Shown here: positions 1 to 7,806 of the stretch, in pieces | Layout of the letters: each line of letters opens with the position of its first letter | How positions within the stretch are numbered: the stretch's first letter is position 1 | Origin: CAZXNF01 sp050741255 | GTDB taxonomy: Bacteria; Pseudomonadota; Gammaproteobacteria; Burkholderiales; SG8-41 | Reading direction: 5' to 3' | DNA: 14,579 bases | Assembly (NCBI GenBank): GCA_050741255.1 | Contig: JBOIEQ010000109.1 | Span: 1-14,579, forward strand | Notes under the pieces: model-generated | Database searches by the model: none | What the model was told of the DNA's origin: nothing | The model's input: the letters and a program-made list of their open reading frames with translations, nothing else | Translations under genes and position numbers: made by a program

Positions 1-958
1 GTTCCGGCTCGCGCCCGCCGCGGATCAACTGGAACAGCTGGACGATGAACTCGATCTCGCGGATGCCGCCGGGGCCGATCTTGATGTCGTCGGCGCGGTC
101 GCTGCGGGTCACCTCTTCGCGGATCTGGCGGTGCAGCGCGCGTAGCGCGGCGATCGCGCTGTAGTCGAGGTGGCGGCGGAACACGAAGGGCCGCACCACA
201 TCCATCAGCTCGGCCGTGCGGTCGCCGCGCACCGCGCGCGCCTTCAGCCAGGCGAAGCGCTCCCACTCGCGGCCGTGCGTGATCAGGTAGTCCTCGAGCG
301 CGTCGAAGCCCGCGGCGAGCGGTCCCGCGTCGCCCCATGGCCGCAGGCGGTTGTCCACGCGGAACACGAAGCCGTCCGGCGTGATCTCCGACAGCACGCC
401 GGTCAGACGCTGGGCGATGCGCACGAAGAATTCGTGGTTGGTCAGCGGGCGCGCGCCGTCGGTCTGGCCCTCCTCGGGATACACCATGACCAGATCGATG
501 TCCGAGGAGGCGTTGAGCTCGAAGCCGCCCATCTTGCCCATGGCGACCACGTGCAACTGCTGCGGCGCGCCGGAGGCCTCTCCGCGGGGCTTGCCGTGGC
601 GCGCGGTGAAGTCGCGTTCGAGCCAATCCGCCGCCGCGCCGACGGTGCTGTCGGCCAGCGCGGAGACGGTGGTGAGTACCTCGTCGAGCGGGGCCAGGCC
701 GGCCAGATCGCGCGCGATCACCCGCAGCATGACGCGGCGCCGCAGCGCGCGCAGCCCGGCCTTGAGCGCGGACTCGTCGGGGGCGGCAATCAGGGCCATC
801 GCCGCCGCCGCGATGGTGGCAGGCGTGTAGGACGAGCCGACCTCCTCCGCAGCCAGTTCCGCGGGGTGCGCGGCGAGCGTATGGTCGAAGTAACGGGAGA
901 GTGCGCGCGCCCGGGCGATTGCGCTGTCGCTGGGAGGCGGGGCTGGGGCGTTAGACAC
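1..958 (-). CDS. glnE: Glutamine synthetase adenylyltransferase/adenylyl-removing enzyme, N-terminal part (cut by window edge)
   Basis: Bifunctional enzyme that adds AMP to, and removes it from, glutamine synthetase, under control of PII protein and glutamine; cytoplasmic. About 319 residues are visible, roughly the first third of a family of about 900+. The nucleotidyltransferase core of the N-terminal (adenylyl-removing) domain is clear: MGKMGGFELN near residues 140-149, followed by the metal-binding SSDIDL. Further on are FRVDNRLRPWG and, just before the edge, DIKIGPGGIREIEF, all hallmark GlnE segments. I chose the GTG at 958-956 because it is in frame, reads straight into a typical GlnE N-terminus (ALSRYFDHTLAAHP) and no upstream ATG exists; the ribosome site before it is weak, so a start a few codons inside is possible. 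It is divergent from yhdP, a frequent betaproteobacterial arrangement. Identity is near certain; the exact start is not. Confidence 0.95.
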   Translation of the reverse strand, partial: MSNAPAPPPSDSAIARARALSRYFDHTLAAHPAELAAEEVGSSYTPATIAAAAMALIAAPDESALKAGLRALRRRVMLRVIARDLAGLAPLDEVLTTVSALADSTVGAAADWLERDFTARHGKPRGEASGAPQQLHVVAMGKMGGFELNASSDIDLVMVYPEEGQTDGARPLTNHEFFVRIAQRLTGVLSEITPDGFVFRVDNRLRPWGDAGPLAAGFDALEDYLITHGREWERFAWLKARAVRGDRTAELMDVVRPFVFRRHLDYSAIAALRALHRQIREEVTRSDRADDIKIGPGGIREIEFIVQLFQLIRGGREPE

Positions 959-1106
959 AGGCAGTGCCCGCGTGCGCAGGGTTCACGTAAAATAACGGAA
1001 TAATTGAAGAAGTGCCGTATTTTAAAGGTTTACTGCGGGTTAACTGCGGGGTTTATTGTGGGTTTAATCGGGGTTTATCGCCGGGGCGGGTTTTGAGAGG
1101 AACGGG
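959..1106. promoter_or_regulatory. Divergent glnE/yhdP intergenic region with AT-rich core
   Basis: A 148-base gap between two divergent genes. The stretch from about 985 to 1033 is strikingly AT-rich against its surroundings and must hold promoters for both directions; TAAAAT (988-993) and TATTTT (1018-1023) are possible -10 boxes, but no well-spaced -35 partner is visible, so no promoter is assigned. The right half (1027-1094) is a degenerate repeat, described separately. GAGAGGAA at 1095-1102 is the ribosome site for the yhdP TTG start at 1107. Confidence 0.5.
1027..1094. repeat. Phased degenerate GGTTTA repeat upstream of yhdP
   Basis: Six copies of a GGTTTA-like core (GGTTTA, GGTTAA, GGTTTA, GGTTTA, GGTTTA, GGTTTT) begin at 1027, 1038, 1050, 1061, 1072 and 1089. 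The first four steps are 11, 12, 11 and 11 bases, close to one DNA helical turn, and each core follows a G- or GC-rich run. The array lies between the AT-rich core of the divergent promoter region and the yhdP ribosome site, so it is in the 5' leader or over the promoter. It could be an array of protein sites on one DNA face, or a slippage product. The repeat is visible directly; its function is inferred. Confidence 0.6.
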
Positions 1107-4100
1107 TTGAAAAAAGTCGCGAAGGCCGTGGGCCGCGGCGTCAAGCACGGCTCCCTGTGGCTGTACAGCGCGGCCGCGTGGGCGACAGTCGTCGCCGGCA
1201 CGGTGTTCCTCGTGACGATGCTGGTGGCGCGCTACCTCGTGCTGCCCTCGATCGGCGACCACCGCGAGCAGATCGCGGCGAAACTGACCCAGGCCTTCGG
1301 CCAGAAAGTGTCGATCGGCAGCCTCGCCGGCAACTGGGAAGGCCTGCACCCGTACCTGACGCTCACCGATCTGCGCATCTACGATGACGACGGGCGCGTG
1401 GCGCTCGCGCTCGAACGCGTGGACAGCACGATTTCGTGGTGGAGCCTCTACGCGTGGGACCTGCGCTTCTACGCGCTGGATATCTACCGCCCCAATCTCA
1501 GTGTGCGTCGCGACTCGCAGGGGGTCATCCACCTGGGCGGCGTGGCGATCCAGCCGACGGCCGACGCCGGCACCGGGTTTTCCGACTGGTTGTTGCGCCA
1601 GCGCCGCATCTCGGTGCACGACGCGCAGTTGCGCTGGCAGGACGACCAGCGCGGCGCCCGGGCGCTGCAGTTGAAGGCGGTGGACTTCCGGCTGGAGAAC
1701 CGCGGCGACCGGCACCGCTTCGGCCTGCGCGCCACGCCGCCGGCCGAACTCGCGGCGCCGTTCGACGTGCGCGGCGACCTCACCGGCGACCGCGTGGCCG
1801 ATCTCGAGCGCTGGGAAGGTACCCTGTTCCTCGAGGTGGACTACACCGACATCGCCGCCTGGCAGCAGTGGGTGACTTTCCCGGTGGCCTTTCCGAGCGG
1901 CATCGGCGCGCTGCGCCTGTGGGTTGGCCTTGAGGCCGGCCAGTTGACGGACCTCACCGCGGACGTGGAGCTCGCGCGCGTACGCACGCGCCTGAACGCG
2001 GACGGCACGCCGCTCGAACTCGCACAACTGAAGGGTCGCGTCGGCTGGAAGCAGTTCGCGGACGGTTTTGAAGTCACCACCCAGCGGCTCGCGATCGCCG
2101 CGCACGACGGGCTCGCGCAGCAGCCGGTGGACCTGACCTTCCGCGTGCGCGGCGCGAAGCCGGAGACCCAGCGCGGCGAACTGCGGGCCAACGCGCTCGA
2201 CCTGGAGCCGCTGTTCGCGCTGGCGGCCAACCTGCCGATCCCGAAGGAGGCGCGCGAGGAATTCGCCGCCTTCGCGCCGGCCGGCAGCGTCTACGACCTT
2301 GCGGTGAAGTGGAAAGGCGCGTGGCCGCAGCCGCAGGAATTCAGCGCCAAGGCGCGCTTCGTCAACCTCACGGTGGCGCCGGTCGGCAAGCTGCCCGGCT
2401 TCAGCGGCATCACCGGCCACATCGAAGGCAGCGAAAAGAGCGGCACGCTGTTCATCAACAGCCAGGCCGCGGCGGCGGACCTGCCGCTGGTGTTTCGCGA
2501 GAAGCTCGAGTTCGACACCCTGGGGGCGCAGGTCGCCTGGACCCGCATGGCCGGCGGCAAGGAGTGGGAGGTGCAACTGAACAACGTGCAGTTCGCCAAC
2601 CGCGACGTGGCCGGTCTCGTCTACGGCACCTACCAGACGATGACCGATGCGCCGGGCGTGATCGACCTGAACGGGCAGTTGTCGCGCGCCGATGCCCGGT
2701 CCATGACGCGCTACCTGCCGATCAACGTCGCCCGGAATTCGCGGCCCTGGCTCGAGCGCGCGACGCTCGCCGGTTCGTCGAGCGACGTGCGGCTGCGTCT
2801 GAAGGGCGACCTGCGCGAGTTTCCTTTTCCCGACGGCAAGGCGGGCCAGTTCCGCGTCGCCGCCAAGGTGGAGAACGTCAAGCTCGATTACGCCGAAGGC
2901 TGGCCCGTCCTCGACGGCATCGATGCCGACCTGCTGTTCATCGGCAACCGCCTCGACGTGTTCGCCCGTGAAGCCGCGATGTACGGCACCAGGCTGACCC
3001 GCGTGCGCGCCGAGATTCCGGAGCTGGTCGCGGAGAAGGGCAGCATCCTCAAGCTGACGGGCGAGGCCGAGGGCCCGACCTCGGACTTCCTGCGCTTCAT
3101 CGACGAGAGTCCGGTGGTGGCGATGATCGACCGCTTCACGGACGGCGTGACTGCCGACGGTCGCGGCCGCCTGACGCTCAACTTCGAGATGCCCCTGCTG
3201 CACACGGAGCAGACGAAGCTCAACGGGGTCTATCTGTTTGCCAACAACCGCGTGACGATCGACCCGGATCTGCCGTCTTTCGAGCAGTTGAACGCGCGGC
3301 TGGAGTTCACGGAGGCACTGGTGCGCCTGCCCAGCGCCACCTTCAACATGCTGGGCGGACCGGCCACCGCGACCGGCACCACCGACAAGGGCGGCGCCGT
3401 GCGGATCAGCGTGCAGGGGCGCGCCAATCTGGACAGCTTCAAGCAGCAGATCGCGCACCCCATGGTGAACGCCATGCGCGGGAGCTTCGACTGGCGCGCG
3501 GCGGTGTCGCTCAAGAATCGCCAGGCCGATCTCGTCATCGAGAGCACCCTGCAGGGCGCCAGCACCGACTGGCCGGCGCCGCTCGCGAAGAACGCGAACG
3601 ATGCGCTGCCGATGCGCTTCGAACGGCGCTTCCTGTCCCCGACCCAGGACAGCGTGCAGGTGTCCTTCGGCGAACTGGTGTCGATGCAGTCGTTGCGGCG
3701 TCTCGACGGCAGCACCGCCACGATCGAGCGCGCCAACGTCGTGTTCGGCGGTGTGGCGCCGGCGCCGGAGCGGCGCGGCATCTGGGTGAGCGGCACCGCG
3801 AAACGGCTGGACCTGGACGGCTGGCTCACGCTGCTGCAGGGCAAGGGGGTCGCGGGCGCGACCAGTTTCGAACTGGCGGGACTCGACGTCAAGGTTGACG
3901 AGCTCAATGTCGTCAACAAACAGTTCCACAACGTCGCGCTCAACGTGCTGCAGAAAGGCAATACCTGGACGGGGACCATCAGCGCCACCGAGGTGGCGGG
4001 CGACGTGTCGTGGCTGGCGAGCGACCGGGGCAAGCTGACGGCGCGCCTGAAGCGTTTCGATCTGCCGGCCTCGCAGGTGCCGGTCGGCGGGCCCAAGCCG

Positions 4101-5063
4101 CCGCCGGCCGGCGCGCCCCCGGCCGGCGCGCCCCCGGCCGCCCAGCCTTATCAGCCGCGCGAACTGCCGGCGCTCGACATCGGCGCCGACGAATTCATCT
4201 TCCGGGGCAAGGCGCTCGGCAAGCTCGAACTCGTTGCGGTGCCCGAGGGCCGCGACTGGAAGATCGACAAGCTGAAGATCGCCAACCCCGACGGCAGCCT
4301 GGCGATCGAGGGACTGTGGCTCGCCTCGCTGGCGGTGCCGCGCACGCAGATCAACACCCGGCTCGACGTCGTCAACATCGGCAAATTCCTCGACCGCCTC
4401 GGCCTGCCGCCGGGCATCAAGGACGGCACCGGCAAGATCGAAGGTCCGCTCCAGTGGAACGGCGTGCCGTACGACATCGACTACCCGTCGCTCTCCGGCA
4501 CCATCGTCGTCGAATCGCAGAAGGGCCAGTTCATCAAGCTCGACCCCGGCCTCGGCAAGCTGCTGGGCGTGATCTCCCTGCAGTCGATCCCGCGGCGGCT
4601 GTCGCTCGACTTCCGCGACATCTTCAGCGAAGGGCTGGCCTACGATGACATCATTGCCACGGTCAAGATCAACCGCGGCGTCGCCGCCACCGAAGGCATG
4701 CGCATCAATGCGGCTTCCGCGCGGATCGTGCTCTCCGGGGAGGTGGACATCGTGCGCGAGACGCAGAGCCTGCGCGTGAAGGTCACGCCCTTCGTCGGCG
4801 ATTCGCTGTCGGTGGCGGGTGCGCTGACCGGTGCGCTGGTGGGCGGCCCGATCGCGGGCGTGGCCACCTACGTGCTGCAGAACCTGCTGCGCAATCCGAT
4901 CAACGAAATGGCGTCCTACGAATACCGCATCACCGGCACGTGGGCGGATCCCGTCGTGCAGAAGGCGGGCGAGGCGCAGGCGAAAACCGATGGTACTGAG
5001 AGTTCGAACGTCGCGATTCCGCCGCCGGCGGACGCGAAAAACCTGCAGCTGAAGAAACGATGA
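1107..5063 (+). CDS. yhdP: YhdP/TIGR02099-family AsmA-like protein (inner-membrane-anchored lipid transport bridge)
   Basis: About 1318 residues, the usual YhdP size. Such proteins are anchored in the inner membrane and span the periplasm; in E. coli YhdP, TamB and YdbH together carry phospholipid to the outer membrane. Seen here: a basic N-terminus, one transmembrane helix at about residues 20-43, then a very long beta-rich periplasmic region with repeated short amphipathic strands. An AsmA-type C-terminal part (about residues 1100-1290) includes LDFRDIFSEGLAYDDI and a final YEYRITGTWADP. A Pro/Ala-rich linker near residue 1000 is encoded by a 15-bp tandem repeat. The TTG start is supported by GAGAGGAA at 1095-1102 and by the lysine-rich signal-anchor beginning right there; there is no nearby ATG. 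The stop overlaps the next gene (ATGA), so translation is probably coupled. Family assignment is strong from length, topology and gene order. Confidence 0.92.
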   Translation: MKKVAKAVGRGVKHGSLWLYSAAAWATVVAGTVFLVTMLVARYLVLPSIGDHREQIAAKLTQAFGQKVSIGSLAGNWEGLHPYLTLTDLRIYDDDGRVALALERVDSTISWWSLYAWDLRFYALDIYRPNLSVRRDSQGVIHLGGVAIQPTADAGTGFSDWLLRQRRISVHDAQLRWQDDQRGARALQLKAVDFRLENRGDRHRFGLRATPPAELAAPFDVRGDLTGDRVADLERWEGTLFLEVDYTDIAAWQQWVTFPVAFPSGIGALRLWVGLEAGQLTDLTADVELARVRTRLNADGTPLELAQLKGRVGWKQFADGFEVTTQRLAIAAHDGLAQQPVDLTFRVRGAKPETQRGELRANALDLEPLFALAANLPIPKEAREEFAAFAPAGSVYDLAVKWKGAWPQPQEFSAKARFVNLTVAPVGKLPGFSGITGHIEGSEKSGTLFINSQAAAADLPLVFREKLEFDTLGAQVAWTRMAGGKEWEVQLNNVQFANRDVAGLVYGTYQTMTDAPGVIDLNGQLSRADARSMTRYLPINVARNSRPWLERATLAGSSSDVRLRLKGDLREFPFPDGKAGQFRVAAKVENVKLDYAEGWPVLDGIDADLLFIGNRLDVFAREAAMYGTRLTRVRAEIPELVAEKGSILKLTGEAEGPTSDFLRFIDESPVVAMIDRFTDGVTADGRGRLTLNFEMPLLHTEQTKLNGVYLFANNRVTIDPDLPSFEQLNARLEFTEALVRLPSATFNMLGGPATATGTTDKGGAVRISVQGRANLDSFKQQIAHPMVNAMRGSFDWRAAVSLKNRQADLVIESTLQGASTDWPAPLAKNANDALPMRFERRFLSPTQDSVQVSFGELVSMQSLRRLDGSTATIERANVVFGGVAPAPERRGIWVSGTAKRLDLDGWLTLLQGKGVAGATSFELAGLDVKVDELNVVNKQFHNVALNVLQKGNTWTGTISATEVAGDVSWLASDRGKLTARLKRFDLPASQVPVGGPKPPPAGAPPAGAPPAAQPYQPRELPALDIGADEFIFRGKALGKLELVAVPEGRDWKIDKLKIANPDGSLAIEGLWLASLAVPRTQINTRLDVVNIGKFLDRLGLPPGIKDGTGKIEGPLQWNGVPYDIDYPSLSGTIVVESQKGQFIKLDPGLGKLLGVISLQSIPRRLSLDFRDIFSEGLAYDDIIATVKINRGVAATEGMRINAASARIVLSGEVDIVRETQSLRVKVTPFVGDSLSVAGALTGALVGGPIAGVATYVLQNLLRNPINEMASYEYRITGTWADPVVQKAGEAQAKTDGTESSNVAIPPPADAKNLQLKKR
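4104..4140 (+). repeat. 15-bp tandem repeat in the yhdP Pro/Ala linker
   Basis: The unit CCGGCCGGCGCGCCC occurs perfectly at 4104-4118 and 4119-4133, with a partial third copy at 4134-4140. It encodes PAGAP-PAGAP-PA within a proline-rich linker of YhdP. The repeat is a multiple of three, so copy changes would lengthen or shorten the linker without a frameshift. Confidence 0.85.
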
Positions 5064-5392
5064 CGAAAGCCCCCACAGTCGCGGCGGCGCTGGTGGCGGG
5101 GCTCTGGCTGCTGCCCGCGGCGGCGCAAACATTTCCGGTCGGACCGGACCTGTGGGACCGGCCGCGCAGCGCGCAGGCGGTGCAGGCCGCGCCCGGCGTG
5201 CGGCAGGCGGTGGATGCCGCGCTCGCGCGGCCCGGTGCCCAGCTCCTGATCCATCACGCCGCCGGGCAGGAGGCGCAGTTGCAGGCGGAGGAACTCCGGG
5301 CGTGGCTGATGGCGCTGGCGCTCGACAGCGCGCGCATTTCGCTGGCGGCCGATCTGCGGTCGCGCGACAACCTCGTGCTAGAGGTGCGCTGA
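5060..5392 (+). CDS. Small secreted protein of unknown function between yhdP and the amidase gene
   Basis: A 110-residue protein with a clear Sec signal peptide: positively charged start, hydrophobic core ending LPAAAQ, and likely cleavage around residues 22-24, leaving about 87 mature residues in the periplasm. No cysteines are visible. The second half (LLIHHAAGQEAQLQAEELRAW, shortened here to LLIHH...AEELRAWL...ARISLAADL) reads as strand-helix-strand, faintly like the OmpA C-terminal fold in which a helix with AeelraWL precedes an rI.l strand; this is a resemblance, not an identification. The ATG overlaps the yhdP stop by four bases and the TGA shares one base with the next ATG, so it is translated as part of a tight three-gene unit. 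That tight packing and the signal peptide argue it is real. A role with YhdP in the envelope is possible but unproven. Confidence 0.8.
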   Translation: MTKAPTVAAALVAGLWLLPAAAQTFPVGPDLWDRPRSAQAVQAAPGVRQAVDAALARPGAQLLIHHAAGQEAQLQAEELRAWLMALALDSARISLAADLRSRDNLVLEVR

Positions 5393-6222
5393 TGACCGCG
5401 GCGAAAACCCGTGTCGCGGCGGTGCAAATGGTGTCGGGCCCCACGGTGCCAGAGAACCTGGCCGTTGCCGGCGAACTGGTCGCACAGGCGGCGGCGGATG
5501 GCGCGCGGCTCGTCGTGCTGCCCGAATACTTCGCCATCCTGGGTCTGCGCGACGGCGACAAGGTCGCGGTACGCGAGCGCGACGGCGCGGGGCCGATCCA
5601 GGACTTTCTCGCCGCCACCGCACGCAAGCACGGCCTCTGGCTGGTCGGCGGTTCCGCGCCGCTCGCCTGCGACGATCCGGGTCGCGTGCGCAACAGTTCG
5701 CTGGTCTACGACGACCGCGGCGAGCGCGTGGCCCGCTACGACAAGATTCACCTGTTCGGTTTCGACAACGGCACCGAGCGTTATGAAGAGTCCCGCACCA
5801 TCGAGCCGGGCGACGCCGTCCGGGTGCTGGAGACGCCGTTCGGTCGCGTCGGGCTGTCGATCTGCTACGACCTGCGTTTTCCGGAGCTATACCGGGCGAT
5901 GCAGCCGGTGGACCTGATCCTAGTGCCGTCGGCGTTTACCGCGACCACCGGACGGGCCCACTGGGAAACCCTGCTGCGCGCGCGGGCCATCGAGAATCTT
6001 TGCTACGTGCTGGCCGCGGCGCAGGGCGGACGCCACGCCAACGGCCGCGACACCCACGGCGACAGCATGCTCGTCGATCCGTGGGGCGCGGTGGTCAGCC
6101 GCCTGCCCACGGGACCGGGGGTGGTGAGCGGGGACTTCGATCCGGCATTCCTGAAGCGCATGCGGGCGAACCTCCCTGCGCTCGAGCACCGGACGCTCGG
6201 CCGCGAGCGTGTGACGGGTTGA
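5392..6222 (+). CDS. Carbon-nitrogen hydrolase, Nit1/deaminated glutathione amidase-like
   Basis: 276 residues, a single nitrilase-superfamily domain of usual length. The catalytic triad is visible: Glu45 in LPEYF, Lys118 in YDKIHLFGF and Cys158 in SICYDLRFPELYR. The YDKIHLFGF and SICYDLRFPE signatures match the Nit1/NitFhit branch, whose characterised members hydrolyse deaminated glutathione, a side product of transaminases acting on glutathione (metabolite repair in the cytoplasm). No signal peptide is present. The ATG overlaps the previous stop (TGATG), with AGAGGTG about six bases upstream as the ribosome site, giving coupled translation from the yhdP block. A nitrilase gene between yhdP and tldD is a recurrent betaproteobacterial arrangement. 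The substrate is inferred from family only; another small amide is possible. Confidence 0.9.
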   Translation: MTAAKTRVAAVQMVSGPTVPENLAVAGELVAQAAADGARLVVLPEYFAILGLRDGDKVAVRERDGAGPIQDFLAATARKHGLWLVGGSAPLACDDPGRVRNSSLVYDDRGERVARYDKIHLFGFDNGTERYEESRTIEPGDAVRVLETPFGRVGLSICYDLRFPELYRAMQPVDLILVPSAFTATTGRAHWETLLRARAIENLCYVLAAAQGGRHANGRDTHGDSMLVDPWGAVVSRLPTGPGVVSGDFDPAFLKRMRANLPALEHRTLGRERVTG

Positions 6223-6256
6223 ATCCGGCCACGTCGGCGCCATGTCAAGATAATGC

Positions 6257-6301
6257 GGGATTAGGGATGCCAGGAAACAAGGTACCCTCATCCCTCATCC
6301 C
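6257..6301 (+). terminator. Inverted repeat between amidase gene and tldD (possible terminator or attenuator)
   Basis: GGGATTAGGGATG at 6257-6269 pairs with CATCCCTCATCCC at 6289-6301 with a single mismatch in 13 pairs, around a 19-base loop. The right arm belongs to a three-copy heptamer run, so the left arm can also pair seven bases further on (6296-6307, 12 pairs). An alternative short stem CAAGG (6278-6282) with CCTTG (6306-6310) would exclude the first. There is no U-run after it, so it is not a textbook intrinsic terminator; a structured leader of tldD is equally possible. GATAAT at 6249-6254 just upstream could be a -10 box but lacks a good -35. Confidence 0.45.
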
Positions 6302-6305
6302 TCAT
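6285..6305 (+). repeat. CCCTCAT heptamer, three perfect tandem copies
   Basis: CCCTCAT is repeated exactly at 6285-6291, 6292-6298 and 6299-6305. It ends 14 bases before the chosen tldD ATG, in the place where a Shine-Dalgarno would be expected; none is visible. A related triplet sits in the same position before the TSUP gene at 12386-12406. Confidence 0.85.
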
Positions 6306-6319
6306 CCTTGGTACGCCCC

Positions 6320-7786
6320 ATGACCGCCATTCCCACCGCCATCCTCGACCCGCTCGCCACCGCGCAGGCGACGCTGCTCGAGCCGCACGGGCTCGACCAT
6401 GCCGCGCTCGAACAGGTGTTCGGCCGGCTCGCGGCGCACAAGGTCGATTACGCCGACCTCTATTTCCAGTATTCGCGCGGCGAGGGCTGGAGCCTGGAGG
6501 AGGGCATCGTCAAATCCGGCAGCTTCAACATCGACGAGGGCGTGGGCGTGCGCGCCGTGTCGGGCGAGAAGACGGCCTTCGCTTATTCCGACGACGTGAG
6601 CCTGACCGCGCTGCACTCGGCGGCGGACGCGACCCGCGCGATCGCGCGGCAGGGGCAGAGCGCCACCGCGCGCATCTTGCCGCGCAAGCCGGGCCACAAC
6701 CTGTACGTGCCGCGCGACCCGCTCGGCAGCCTGCCCGACACCGAGAAGGTCGCGCTGCTGGAACGGCTGGAGCGCATCACCCGTGCGCGCGATCCGCGCG
6801 TGGTGCAGGTCATGGCCTACCTCGGCGGCGAGTACGAGGTCATGATGGTCGCGCGCAGCGACGGCGCGGTGGCGGCGGACGTGCGGCCGCTCGTGCGCTT
6901 GTCGGTGCAGGTGATCGTCGAGGAGAACGGGCGCCGGGAGCAGGGCAGCGCGGGCGGCGGCGGGCGTTTCGACTACGCTTACTTCAGCGACGCGTTGCTC
7001 GAGGATTACGCCACGCGCGCGGTCGATCTCGCGCTCGTCAACCTGCGGGCGCAGCCGGCGCCGGCGGGTACCATGACGGTCGTGCTCGGGCCGGGCTGGA
7101 CCGGCGTGCTGTTGCACGAGGCGGTCGGCCACGGCCTCGAGGGCGATTTCAACCGCAAGGGCAGTTCCGCGTTCTCGGGCCGCATCGGCGAGCGCGTCGC
7201 TTCGCCCGGCGTGACGGTGGTGGACGACGGCACCCTCTCGCAACGCCGCGGTTCGCTCAACATCGACGACGAGGGCAACCCGACGCAGCGCAACGTGCTG
7301 ATCGAGGACGGCATCCTCAAGGGCTACCTGCAGGATTCGCTCAACGCGCGGCTGATGAAGGTGCCGGTCACCGGCAACGGCCGCCGCGAGTCGTACGCGC
7401 ACATCCCGATGCCGCGCATGACCAATACGGTCATGCTGAACGGACCGAACGGCGGCTACGACCCGCAGGAGATCATCGGCTCGGTGAAGAACGGTCTTTA
7501 TGCGGCGAATTTTGGGGGCGGCCAGGTCGACATCACCAGCGGCAAGTTCGTGTTCTCGGCGGTCGAGGCCTACCTGATCGAGGACGGCAAGGTGACGACA
7601 CCCGTGAAGGGCGCGATGCTGATCGGCAACGGCCCCGACGCGCTGACGAAGGTGTCGATGATCGGCAACGACATGGCGCTGGATCCGGGCGTGGGCACCT
7701 GCGGCAAGGAAGGCCAGAGCGTGCCGGTCGGCGTCGGCCAGCCAACGCTGAAGATCGACGGGCTGACGGTGGGCGGGACGGGCTGA
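6320..7786 (+). CDS. tldD: TldD metalloprotease subunit
   Basis: 488 residues, the usual TldD length. TldD forms a heterodimer with TldE/PmbA; in E. coli the zinc site in TldD cleaves unfolded peptides and removes leader peptides from substrates such as microcin B17 and CcdA. Seen here: the zinc motif HEAVGH (His266, Glu267, His270) in LLHEAVGHGLEGDFNRKG, and the C-terminal third-ligand cysteine (about residue 461) in GTCGKEGQSVPVGVGQP. The ATG at 6320 starts the normal N-terminus; an in-frame TTG at 6308 would add four residues. Neither has a Shine-Dalgarno; instead a pyrimidine-rich heptamer run precedes the start. tldE/pmbA is not in the window. greB follows 20 bases downstream and is probably co-transcribed. 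Family identity is very secure. Confidence 0.97.
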   Translation: MTAIPTAILDPLATAQATLLEPHGLDHAALEQVFGRLAAHKVDYADLYFQYSRGEGWSLEEGIVKSGSFNIDEGVGVRAVSGEKTAFAYSDDVSLTALHSAADATRAIARQGQSATARILPRKPGHNLYVPRDPLGSLPDTEKVALLERLERITRARDPRVVQVMAYLGGEYEVMMVARSDGAVAADVRPLVRLSVQVIVEENGRREQGSAGGGGRFDYAYFSDALLEDYATRAVDLALVNLRAQPAPAGTMTVVLGPGWTGVLLHEAVGHGLEGDFNRKGSSAFSGRIGERVASPGVTVVDDGTLSQRRGSLNIDDEGNPTQRNVLIEDGILKGYLQDSLNARLMKVPVTGNGRRESYAHIPMPRMTNTVMLNGPNGGYDPQEIIGSVKNGLYAANFGGGQVDITSGKFVFSAVEAYLIEDGKVTTPVKGAMLIGNGPDALTKVSMIGNDMALDPGVGTCGKEGQSVPVGVGQPTLKIDGLTVGGTG

Positions 7787-7806
7787 CCGTTCGCGGAAGC
7801 CGGCGG

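Noticed and set aside
170..1003. Plus-strand ORFs over the 5' part of glnE
   Set aside because: The minus strand encodes an unmistakable GlnE core through the same bases; the plus frames have no family character.
1053..5693. Very long minus-strand ORF as a real gene
   Set aside because: It is the mirror of yhdP and following genes, has no recognisable domain, no ribosome site, and an Arg/His/Gln-rich low-information translation typical of antisense frames in GC-rich genes.
6285..6305. CCCTCAT repeat as a CRISPR or insertion-site repeat
   Set aside because: Units are only seven bases with no spacers, and there are no cas or transposase genes nearby.
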